A stretch of DNA of 9,799 bases from JAGMDK01 sp023128695 (GTDB lineage Bacteria; Planctomycetota; Phycisphaerae; UBA1845; Fen-1342): contig DAOVQG010000180.1 in NCBI GenBank assembly GCA_030628805.1, forward strand, positions 1 to 9,799, written 5' to 3'. How positions within the stretch are numbered: position 1 is the stretch's first letter; each line of letters opens with the position of its first letter. The notes beneath the pieces were generated by a model. That model was not told the DNA's origin and ran no database searches. It saw only the letters and a program-made list of their open reading frames with translations. Positions 1-5,483 of the stretch are shown in pieces. A program made the position numbers and the translations under genes.

Positions 1-119
1 GTCGGACTTAGGGTTCGAAAACACCGTGGGAGCGCGCCCATGTGGGTCGGCACCCCAGGGTCCAGACACCGAAGAGAGGCATAGAAAGCCACAAAACGGC
101 TAAGTCCGACAGACTGCTA
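1..119. repeat. Palindromic element, left end cut by the window edge
   Basis: Bases 1-11 (GTCGGACTTAG) and 100-110 (CTAAGTCCGAC) are a perfect 11-bp inverted repeat around a centre at 55.5. The right arm is followed by AGACTGCTAG, so the element may end at the TA of 118-119, the boundary seen for other palindromes in this window. In that case the left end lies about nine bases before the window and should read roughly TAGCAGTCT. The interior shows little further symmetry, so the span is tentative. No gene is supported here. Confidence 0.45.
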
Positions 120-201
120 GCGCGCAACCTCCACGCGCGAAAGCCATTGACCGGAAATGGCACCAGCATCATTGGCCCCTGCGAGGCGATTCTCACAAAT
201 G

Positions 202-230
202 TGGGTAACAGCAAGCTCAAGAGCAGTGGC
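202..230 (+). repeat. Dispersed repeat, copy 1 (inverted partner at 9771-9799)
   Basis: These 29 bases match the reverse complement of 9771-9799 at 27 of 29 positions; the shared core is AGCAAGCTCAAGAGC. Similarity stops just past GTGGC at 230. It lies between the left palindrome and the promoter of the amidase operon, and nothing in it suggests a gene. The function is unknown; it is probably one member of an interspersed intergenic family. Confidence 0.6.
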
Positions 231-261
231 TCATGGCCGACCACCTCGCGCGGGCAGCGCC

Positions 262-290
262 TTGGACATTGGGGTCGCCAATGCTATATT
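262..290 (+). promoter_or_regulatory. Sigma70-like promoter for the amidase operon
   Basis: TTGGAC at 262-267 (3 of 6 to the -35 consensus) is followed after 17 bases by TATATT at 285-290 (5 of 6 to the -10 consensus). The predicted start is near 297, giving a leader of about 43 bases to the ATG at 340 with GGAGGAG at 327-333. The strong -10 box, ideal spacing and position support the call; the -35 box is weak. Confidence 0.45.
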
Positions 291-339
291 TCGGGCTAGC
301 GAGGGGCATCGCTCGCGGCGGTGCCCGGAGGAGAGTCAT

Positions 340-1038
340 ATGCAACGGATTGCACTATCTGCTTGTCTCGTGGTTCTGGCACTGGCCGGCTGCCGGCACC
401 AAGCCACACGCACGGCCCTCGGCCCGCCGCCCGGACCGATCCTCAGTACGCACGCACCCCCGGTGGTGCGGCCCCTTGCGCGGCGGGTGATTCCGCAAAT
501 GAGCACCCCCCGGCCGGTGTTCCCTCCGACCGCGGCCGTGACCGCGGCGGAGGTGCGCATCGCGGGCGGCATCAAGAAGAGCAAATGGAATATCATCGTA
601 GTCCATCACTCCGCCGCCCGTCAGGCCACGCCCCAGAGCATGCACCGATACCACCGGGACGTTCGCAAATGGTCCAACGGGCTCGGGTACCACTTCGTCA
701 TCGGCAACGGCGTCAATTACCCTGACGGCAAGCTATACGTTGGTCCGCGCTGGAAACGGCAAATCACCGGCGCGCACTGCGCCTCCCCGGCCGGCCGCTA
801 CATCGGCACCTGGTACCCCAACAACCACTTCAACGAGCATGGGATCGGAATTTGCCTGATCGGGAACTTTGAGAGGGAACGACCGACGGCTAGACAGTTG
901 CAGACGTTGAAGGACCTCATTGCCGTACTCGTGCGGGAGGCCGGCGTCAGCCCGTCTCAGGTCTACGGGCACGGCGAGATCACGCACAAGACCGCCTGTC
1001 CCGGCCGCCACCTGAACATGCGGGCGTTGCGTCACTAG
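340..1038 (+). CDS. Lipoprotein N-acetylmuramoyl-L-alanine amidase (Amidase_2/PGRP fold)
   Basis: The 232-residue protein should hydrolyse the bond between N-acetylmuramic acid and L-alanine in peptidoglycan, working from the envelope as a lipoprotein. Residues 1-18 form a lipoprotein signal ending in lipobox LAGC (Cys18). A Pro-rich, probably disordered linker follows to about 75. The amidase domain covers about 82-232: VVHHSA with zinc ligand His89, GLGYHF at 114-119, GAHC at 144-147, NEHGIGICLIGNF at 165-177 and GHGEITHKTACPG with His211 and Cys220 as the other zinc ligands (assigned by analogy with T7 lysozyme and PGRPs). Thr218 sits two residues before the zinc Cys, where T7 lysozyme has its catalytic Lys. 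The ATG at 340 is chosen over in-frame upstream starts because it has a strong ribosome site and begins the lipoprotein signal. It is the first gene of a three-gene operon. Family assignment is firm; the exact substrate is inferred. Confidence 0.88.
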   Translation: MQRIALSACLVVLALAGCRHQATRTALGPPPGPILSTHAPPVVRPLARRVIPQMSTPRPVFPPTAAVTAAEVRIAGGIKKSKWNIIVVHHSAARQATPQSMHRYHRDVRKWSNGLGYHFVIGNGVNYPDGKLYVGPRWKRQITGAHCASPAGRYIGTWYPNNHFNEHGIGICLIGNFERERPTARQLQTLKDLIAVLVREAGVSPSQVYGHGEITHKTACPGRHLNMRALRH

Positions 1039-1065
1039 TGGCGCCGCGGCTTGCCGGAGTGAGTC

Positions 1066-1599
1066 ATGAGCGAAACCGCGCCATCGAAACCACGGACGAC
1101 GGAAGCCGAGGGGAAACCGCGGCGTAAGGGCCCGCCGGCTTGGGGGATCGTCATCTTTCTGGTCCTGCTGGGCGGGATGGCGCTCATCAACCAGTGTGCC
1201 TCCACCAGCGGTCCGGAGATTGAATGGATCGAAAACGATCTCGAGGCAGCACTGGCGCGGGTTTCGGACAGCAAGCCGCGCGTGTTCCTGTACCTCTATG
1301 AGCAAGATGATCAAACTCATCAGCGGAACGAACGGCGGGTCTTCTCACAGCGCTGGGCGCGCGAGCCGTTGTCGAAAGCCGTCTGTTGCCGGATCGCGCT
1401 GCGGAAAGACGACCGGCAGTCCCTCAAACTCCGTCAGGAGTTCGTCTACAAGGACACGCCGCTGTTTCTCCTGCTGACCAAGGACCGAACGATGCTCAGG
1501 CGCACCGAGGGAGCTGTAACCGAGAAAATGTTCTTCACGGACATCGCCGGCCCAATCGAGCAGAGTTTGAAGAGGATTGCCGATCGCGGGGACGAATGA
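1066..1599 (+). CDS. Membrane-anchored thioredoxin-fold protein lacking CXXC
   Basis: This 177-residue protein has a basic, Pro-rich N-terminus (1-24), one membrane segment at about 26-43, and a probable periplasmic domain at about 52-177. The domain has a thioredoxin-like pattern: a helix (WIENDLEAAL), a strand after KPR (VFLYLY, 73-78), then a region where a redox CXXC would lie but which reads EQDDQTHQ, then KDTPLFLLL with a likely cis-proline at Pro132, and MLRRTEG. Cys107-Cys108 are adjacent and do not form CXXC. A redox reaction is therefore unlikely; a binding or scaffold role is an inference. The start has GGAGTGAG at 1056-1063, and the gap from the amidase stop is 27 bases. Its stop overlaps the next start by 4 bases (ATGA). 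The fold is my reading of the pattern, not a confirmed domain hit. Confidence 0.75.
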   Translation: MSETAPSKPRTTEAEGKPRRKGPPAWGIVIFLVLLGGMALINQCASTSGPEIEWIENDLEAALARVSDSKPRVFLYLYEQDDQTHQRNERRVFSQRWAREPLSKAVCCRIALRKDDRQSLKLRQEFVYKDTPLFLLLTKDRTMLRRTEGAVTEKMFFTDIAGPIEQSLKRIADRGDE

Positions 1600-3296
1600 T
1601 GGCTCCCCGGAACCAGCCTGACGCGGCGCGCTCTTCAGACTACGCGGCACACTCCGTGTACCGAAACACATGGCTAGTGGGTTTCGTCAGTGGGGGGGTG
1701 GCGCTGGTGCTCTACGCGACGACCTGCGCGGGGGGGGTGGAATGGCAAGACCCCGCCGTCCATCAGTACCGGATTGTGACCGGGCAATTGGAAAACCCGC
1801 TCGGGTTGGCGTTGTCGCACCCACTGCACTATTACCTGGGCCGGGCCGCGCTCTTGCTGCCACTGGGCGAGCCCCTGTTCAAGCTCAATCTCATGGCCGG
1901 GCTGTTTGGTGCGCTCGGCGTCGGCGTGCTTGCGGGGCTGATTGTCCGGCTCACACGCAGCCGACTCGCCGGTGGATTGGCGGCGGCCACCCTCGCCCTG
2001 TCGCACAGCTACTGGCAAATGTCGGCTCTGACCGAGACGTACACCCTGGCGGCGGCGTTGATGACCATCGAGTGGGCACTGCTGCTGCGCTATGTACGCA
2101 CGCAGCGACCGATCTGGCTCCTCGCCGTCTTCGCCGTCAACGGGCTGCACGTGGCCGATCATCTGCTGGGATTGCTGACGCTGGCAACCTACGGCGTGCT
2201 GCTGCTGGACAGGATTGTGCGACGCCGAGTCGCGCCGGCCTGGCTGCCGCTCGCGGTCGGCGTGTGGCTCGTGACGGCGTCGCCCTACCTGACGCTCGTG
2301 ATCAGCCACTTTCAACATACTCACGACCTGGCGGAAACCCTGCAATCAGCACTTTTCGGCGGCGGCACCGCTAGTCCCGGCTGGACGGGCGACGTCTTGA
2401 ACGTGCAGATCTCCGCCGGCCAAATCAAGCTGGCGGCGATGACCTTTGGGTACTGCTTCCCGTCGGCCGCGGGACTCGTGGCGCTGGTGGGGCTGGCGCG
2501 GCGTACACGTGGACGTCGGCGGATCATCCGGCGGGTGCTCCTGGCGCAGACGGTGCTCATCTTTTTGTTTGTCGGACGGTATTCCATTGTGGATTTGTAT
2601 ACGTTTTTCGTGCCGGTTTGCACGCTGACCGCCTTCTGGTTCGGGCTTGGCGTGGCTTGGCTGCCGCACCCGAGGCGAAGTGAGGCGGTGCGGCGCCGGC
2701 TAGTGCCGTTTCAGAAAACATCTGGCGCCCGTCGGGAGGGCGAGGCTCCTGCCGAGCCGCGGCTCGCCGGGAGGCTCGCCCTCCCATGGCGACGGACCTT
2801 TTCTGAAATTGCTTTAGCGGCGCTGCTGGTCGTGAACACGCTGTTTCCGATCGCAGTGTATTACTACTTCCCGCTGCTCGCCAAAGAACGTGGCTGGATG
2901 CGCCAGCGAATGCACGACCTCCCCTACCGCGACGAGTACCTCCATTTCTTCCGGCCGTGGCGGTTTCTGGACGACTCCGCGGAGCGGATGTCACGCCAAG
3001 CCTTGGAACAAGCGGAGCCCGAAGGCTGGATTATCGCGGATTCAACCTCGGCCTACACGGTCGCGGTGACGTATCTCGTCCACGGCGGCCTGTCAAACGT
3101 ACACGTCTACTGTGTGGAGAATTGTCTGACGGATCCCAAACGCCCGGCGTTGACGACCGCCACATTGCAGGCCCATGTTGAGCAACAGGGCCGCACGGTG
3201 GTAATCCCGTCGCGGGGGCTGGACCGCGTAGTGAAAGAACCGCTCTCGATCGAGAAGGACGAACCGTTCTGGCGGCTCCGGGCGACGGTGCCGTAA
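1596..3296 (+). CDS. DUF2723/GT-C-type polytopic membrane protein carrying an in-frame palindrome insertion
   Basis: The 566-residue protein has about nine membrane segments, the first near 26-43, then a soluble C-terminal region from about 430. GGVEWQDPA (46-54) after the first membrane segment matches the acidic first-loop motif of DUF2723 and related GT-C glycosyltransferases; Asp52 is the likely catalytic or metal-binding residue. LSHPLHYYLGR (73-83) and ALTETYTL (144-151) also fit DUF2723. Such proteins are thought to move sugar from a lipid-linked donor onto proteins or glycans outside the membrane; the substrate is unknown. The start overlaps the previous stop by 4 bases, so translation is probably coupled; ATG at 1599 is an alternative. 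The gene ends in tandem stops TAA TAG. Residues 370-407 are encoded by the palindrome at 2701-2816 and lie in a loop before the membrane segment ALLVVNTLFPIAVYYYF. G tracts occur at 1692-1698 (7) and 1730-1737 (8). Confidence 0.82.
   Translation: MMAPRNQPDAARSSDYAAHSVYRNTWLVGFVSGGVALVLYATTCAGGVEWQDPAVHQYRIVTGQLENPLGLALSHPLHYYLGRAALLLPLGEPLFKLNLMAGLFGALGVGVLAGLIVRLTRSRLAGGLAAATLALSHSYWQMSALTETYTLAAALMTIEWALLLRYVRTQRPIWLLAVFAVNGLHVADHLLGLLTLATYGVLLLDRIVRRRVAPAWLPLAVGVWLVTASPYLTLVISHFQHTHDLAETLQSALFGGGTASPGWTGDVLNVQISAGQIKLAAMTFGYCFPSAAGLVALVGLARRTRGRRRIIRRVLLAQTVLIFLFVGRYSIVDLYTFFVPVCTLTAFWFGLGVAWLPHPRRSEAVRRRLVPFQKTSGARREGEAPAEPRLAGRLALPWRRTFSEIALAALLVVNTLFPIAVYYYFPLLAKERGWMRQRMHDLPYRDEYLHFFRPWRFLDDSAERMSRQALEQAEPEGWIIADSTSAYTVAVTYLVHGGLSNVHVYCVENCLTDPKRPALTTATLQAHVEQQGRTVVIPSRGLDRVVKEPLSIEKDEPFWRLRATVP
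2701..2816. repeat. TA-flanked GEAPAEP palindrome, in-frame copy inside the DUF2723 gene
   Basis: This is an imperfect palindrome flanked by TA (2701-2702 and 2815-2816). The termini TTTCAGAAAA and TTTTCTGAAA are complementary, and the arms around 2734-2758 and 2761-2785 pair. It matches 9607-9723 at 111 of 117 bases with no gap. Removing one TA plus 2703-2814 leaves CTAG and deletes exactly 114 bp (38 codons), so the insertion keeps frame. In the gene's frame it reads VPFQKTSG, then GEAPAEPRLAGRLALP, then TFSEIAL. The flanking TAGs are out of frame (CTA G, TTA G), so no stop is created. Confidence 0.85.
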
Positions 3297-3346
3297 TAGA
3301 GATTTGGTAACAGTTCACCCGCCTGCAAGAATTTCTGAGATTTTTG

Positions 3347-3740
3347 TAAGAGTTTAGCCGTTTGCAACAAGATATCAGCAACCAGCAATCAGCTTTCAGC
3401 GATCGGTTATTACGCTGTTTAGCGAGTAAGTGCCTCTCTGTCGGGTGCTCGCGCTGCTCCGAATTGAACCACGAAGGACACGAAGACCACGAAGTCGAGT
3501 TGGGTGAGCACGGCCCGCCAATGATCGGCGGGTAAAACCAGCCCTGCCTGGCTTACGCGAGCAGGCCACATTAAGTGACACACTTCCCATAACTTCGTGT
3601 ACTTCGTGCTCTTCGTGGTGGTAAATAACATGTAATTTGTGACATGCGGCCGTCCAACGCTCGACTTTTTGGCTGAGCGCTGCTTACTAACCGCTGAATG
3701 CTCACATTGCTGATAGCTGTTGCAAACGGCTGAACTCTTA
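3347..3740. repeat. 394-bp TA-flanked palindromic element with CACGAAG inner arms
   Basis: Terminal inverted repeats of about 40 bases begin directly inside TA dinucleotides at 3347-3348 and 3739-3740: AGAGTTTAGCCGTTTGCAAC on the left and, reverse-complemented, AGAGTTCAGCCGTTTGCAAC on the right. Weaker similarity extends inward. The inner 9-mer arms (3469-3495, 3592-3618) share the same centre, 3543.5, and a small hairpin (CCAG/CTGG, GTAA/TTAC) lies at the middle, so this looks like one element rather than nested insertions. ORFs in it read as low-complexity artefacts, with no gene supported. Removing it would bring the operon end close to the hairpin at 3755-3818. Confidence 0.7.
3469..3618. 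repeat. Inverted arrays of 9-base CACGAAG units
   Basis: Three consecutive 9-mers CCACGAAGG, ACACGAAGA, CCACGAAGT lie at 3469-3495. Three reverse-complement units lie at 3592-3618. The two arrays match at 23 of 27 positions and are separated by 96 bases. CACGAAG runs of this kind are common intergenic repeats in several bacterial phyla and generate spurious ORFs such as FVSFVVQ. These form the inner arms of the 394-bp palindrome. Confidence 0.7.
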
Positions 3741-3754
3741 CGGCTGGACAAGAT

Positions 3755-3818
3755 GGCCGAGAGGGTGCGAGAAAGGATTCTCGCACCAGTGAACTTCGGC
3801 TGTGGGACGGCTTTTTTT
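3755..3818 (+). terminator. Strong hairpin plus T-run, possible terminator of the amidase operon
   Basis: GGTGCGAGAA (3764-3773) and TTCTCGCACC (3778-3787) form a perfect 10-bp stem with a 4-base loop. An outer stem pairs GGCCGAG (3755-3761) with TTCGGCT (3795-3801) using two G-U pairs. Seven T residues lie at 3812-3818, but about 10 bases beyond the outer stem, which is not a canonical terminator layout. Without the 394-bp palindrome this structure would begin about 65 bases after the DUF2723 stop, a natural place for a terminator. A small structured RNA is an alternative. Confidence 0.35.
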
Positions 3819-3930
3819 CGCTTTCCCGGGAACAACCCGACATAGTCCTGAGTCTAAATGAACACTGGTTTGTCGGCGGGTGCCCCATCCTGCTCGACGT
3901 CCGTGAGTTGCTGGCCCGGGAGTTCAACTG

Positions 3931-3969
3931 GCACCCCGCCGCGCGCCGATAATAGCGCTGGCGGGGAGC
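3931..3969. repeat. GC-rich hairpin in the intergenic region
   Basis: CCCCGCC (3934-3940) pairs with GGCGGGG (3960-3966). Inside it GCGC (3941-3944) pairs with GCGC (3955-3958), and outside it GGC (3930-3932) can pair with GCC (3968-3970) across an A-A mismatch. The loop is GCCGATAATA. There is no T-run on either strand, so it is not an obvious terminator. The rest of 3819-3973 shows no supported gene. Confidence 0.4.
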
Positions 3970-3973
3970 CCGT

Positions 3974-4088
3974 GGGGGTGAGCGTCAACATAGTGGGTGG
4001 GGCGGGCCTCCGTGCCCGCCAGTACGGACCGATGGCGGCCACGGAGGGCCGCCCCACCGGTTTACCCACTTTCCTGACGCCCACCCGC
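3974..4088. repeat. Palindromic repeat with 25-base arms
   Basis: Arms at 3996-4020 and 4034-4058 are complementary at 23 of 25 positions around a 13-base loop. Outer pieces also pair: AGTGGGT (3992-3998) with ACCCACT (4064-4070), and GCGTCA (3982-3987) with TGACGC (4075-4080). TA dinucleotides at 3991-3992 and 4063-4064 could be its boundaries, but symmetry continues past them, so the limits are uncertain. The sequence is a different family from the GEAPAEP palindromes. A TATACT box at 4101-4106 just downstream could serve the next gene, but I see no matching -35 box. Confidence 0.65.
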
Positions 4089-4189
4089 CCATGGTCAGAC
4101 TATACTCAATTAGGATGGAAATGCTGGAATGGGGTGGTATGCTGTTAAGGAACCGGTCTGGTACTCCATCAGTACAAAGGAGAGGTGTG

Positions 4190-4939
4190 ATGACCCGGCA
4201 CCTGACACTCGGATTGGCCGTGATTCTGTTGGCCGCCACGAGCTGGGCGCAGAGTCCGCCCACGCGTACGCGGGCGCTCTCGACCTTGGAGCTGATGAAC
4301 CAGCGCCTGCCCGAAGTGCGTTTTGTCGAGCAACCGCTGGAACAGGTCGTCGAATGGCTGGCCGACTTTACGCAGATGAATGTCGTGGTGCGGTGGCAAG
4401 TCCTGGAAGACTCCCTCATCATGCGCGACGCGCCGATCAGCCTCAAGGTGCGCAATCTGCGACTGTCTCAGGTCTTGTGGTTGATCATGAACGAAGCGGG
4501 CGGCTCCGAGGTGACGCTCGCCTACCGGGCCAGCGGGAACCTCTTGATCCTCTCCACCGAACAGGATCTCGGGCGGGAACTGATTACCAAGGTGTATGAC
4601 GTCGCTGATCTGCTGCTCCGCGTCCCCAGAAGCGGCCGCCCGGACTTCACGTCCCAAAGTCAAGGCCTGGGTCAAACCGGGGGGGGCGGCGGGAGTCAGA
4701 ACATCTTTGGGAACTCACAGCAACAGCGGAGCAATCAACAAGACGACTTCGGGAGCGACGTCCAAATCCAGGCCCTGATTGAGATTATCCAGAACACGAT
4801 CGAGCCCGACTCCTGGGAGGTCAACGCCGGCAGAGGGCAGATTAACACGCTCGGCAGCCTGCTGATCGTGCGGAACACGATCCTGGTCCATCAGCAACTG
4901 GGCGGCTACCTGACGGAGGACGAAGTCGTCGGGCCCTAG
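4190..4939 (+). CDS. Exported protein with secretin/TonB short N-terminal-like (STN) domain
   Basis: The 249-residue protein starts with a signal peptide (1-20, cleavage likely after SWA). About 40-130 has an STN-like pattern: VRFVEQPLEQVVEWLADFTQ, then VVVRWQVLED, APISLKVRNLRLSQVLWLI and LAYRASGNLLILST. This is the small periplasmic domain found before secretin channels and TonB receptors. A Gly/Gln/Asn-rich linker (about 155-187) contains an 8-G tract at 4679-4686. A second small domain follows, with IQALIEIIQNTIEPDSW, GSLLIVRNT and VHQQLGGYL. No secretin barrel follows, so it is a stand-alone periplasmic protein of unknown role, perhaps a partner of a secretion or pilus system. ATG at 4190 is chosen because AAGGAGAGGTG (4177-4187) precedes it and the signal peptide begins there; the in-frame ATG at 4091 would add a non-signal stretch. 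Its TAG stop coincides with the left edge of the next palindrome. Confidence 0.75.
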   Translation: MTRHLTLGLAVILLAATSWAQSPPTRTRALSTLELMNQRLPEVRFVEQPLEQVVEWLADFTQMNVVVRWQVLEDSLIMRDAPISLKVRNLRLSQVLWLIMNEAGGSEVTLAYRASGNLLILSTEQDLGRELITKVYDVADLLLRVPRSGRPDFTSQSQGLGQTGGGGGSQNIFGNSQQQRSNQQDDFGSDVQIQALIEIIQNTIEPDSWEVNAGRGQINTLGSLLIVRNTILVHQQLGGYLTEDEVVGP

Positions 4940-5095
4940 TGCTTTGTCAACGCCAAACGTGCAGGTTGGCCTGGGAGGGCGAGGCTCCTGCCGAGCCATG
5001 CCCCAGGGGTAATCGAACGTTCGGTCGTGCGGCTCGGCAGGAGCCTCGCCCTCCCGCTCGTTCAAACCCGCAGGTTAAGCGTTGACGTAACACTA
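4937..5095. repeat. TA-flanked palindrome with perfect 25-bp stem, GEAPAEP family variant
   Basis: Arms at 4973-4997 and 5031-5055 are perfectly complementary over 25 bases, separated by 33 bases that contain the palindrome CGAACGTTCG (5014-5023). The same 25-mer occurs at 2734-2758 and 9640-9664. The ends also pair: TAGTGCTTTGTCAACGC on the left matches the reverse complement of the right end at 14 of 17. TA lies at 4937-4938 and 5094-5095. Excising one TA plus the interior leaves CCCTAGAGC, so the target was CTAG containing the upstream gene's stop codon. The outer arms differ from those of the copies at 2701 and 9607. Confidence 0.8.
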
Positions 5096-5102
5096 GAGCG
5101 AA

Positions 5103-5429
5103 GTGCTTCAGCGGCCGGGCGCGAGGTCGGAATTGGGTGAGCTCGCCTCCTATTTTGTGTGGATCGCGGTCGTCGTGCTGGCGATTGCGGCGGGGTTCCT
5201 GGCGGTAGTCGCCGTGCGGAGATGGGCTCACCGCGAGGAGCGAGCCGAGACGTTCACGTTTCAGGATTTGCGCGAGATGCGCGCCAGAGGGGAGATCACC
5301 GAGCGCGAGTTCGCCGCGATGCGGAACGTGCTCCTGGAGCAAATGCAGGCTGACTTGCCCCCCGAGCCGTCGCAGCCGGAGTCTCCGCCGCCCGACAGCA
5401 CGCCCACGGAAGATACGAACGAGGCCTAA
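5103..5429 (+). CDS. Small membrane protein with SHOCT-like C-terminal motif
   Basis: The protein has 108 residues from a GTG at 5103, or 98 from TTG at 5133, which has the better ribosome site (GAGG at 5122-5125). Either start gives one membrane segment (YFVWIAVVVLAIAAGFLAVVAV, split here as YFVWIAVVVL and AIAAGFLAVVAV) and the basic stretch RRWAHREER. FTFQDLREMRARGEITEREF then forms two short helices joined by GEIT, like the SHOCT motif of small bacterial membrane proteins. The tail (from about residue 86) is Pro/Ser/Glu-rich and acidic. The function is unknown; SHOCT tails are thought to mediate oligomerisation. Before the palindrome at 4937-5095 arrived, the GTG would have been 6 bases after the STN gene's stop, so the two may have been one operon. 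Confidence 0.65.
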   Translation: MLQRPGARSELGELASYFVWIAVVVLAIAAGFLAVVAVRRWAHREERAETFTFQDLREMRARGEITEREFAAMRNVLLEQMQADLPPEPSQPESPPPDSTPTEDTNEA

Positions 5430-5448
5430 CAGGCTGCCGCCGGGCGAA

Positions 5449-5477
5449 TCGACAGGCCCCGGATTCGTGACTATTCT
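5449..5477 (+). promoter_or_regulatory. Promoter placing the ribF transcript start at its ATG
   Basis: TCGACA at 5449-5454 (5 of 6 to the -35 consensus) and TATTCT at 5472-5477 (4 of 6 to the -10 consensus) are separated by 17 bases. Seven bases past the -10 box is 5484, the A of the ribF ATG. No purine-rich ribosome site precedes that ATG, so a leaderless mRNA is a consistent reading. Confidence 0.42.
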
Positions 5478-5483
5478 TGTGGC

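Noticed and set aside
11..19. GGTTCGAAA resembling a tRNA T-loop
   Set aside because: The flanking bases do not form a 5-bp T stem and no acceptor or anticodon arm is present.
157..339. Upstream in-frame extension of the amidase
   Set aside because: It would bury the lipoprotein signal inside the protein. ATG 340 has a strong ribosome site and a lipobox at the right distance.
3469..3618. CACGAAG units as a CRISPR array
   Set aside because: The units are 9 bases, contiguous without spacers, and arranged as two inverted arrays.
3396..3927. Several overlapping minus-strand ORFs in the intergenic region
   Set aside because: They translate palindromic and CACGAAG repeat DNA into low-complexity peptides such as TTKSTKYTK, with no ribosome site or domain.
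3858..4148. Plus-strand ORF of 96 codons
   Set aside because: It spans two hairpins and a palindrome, has no ribosome site or recognisable motif, and overlaps the leader of the STN gene.
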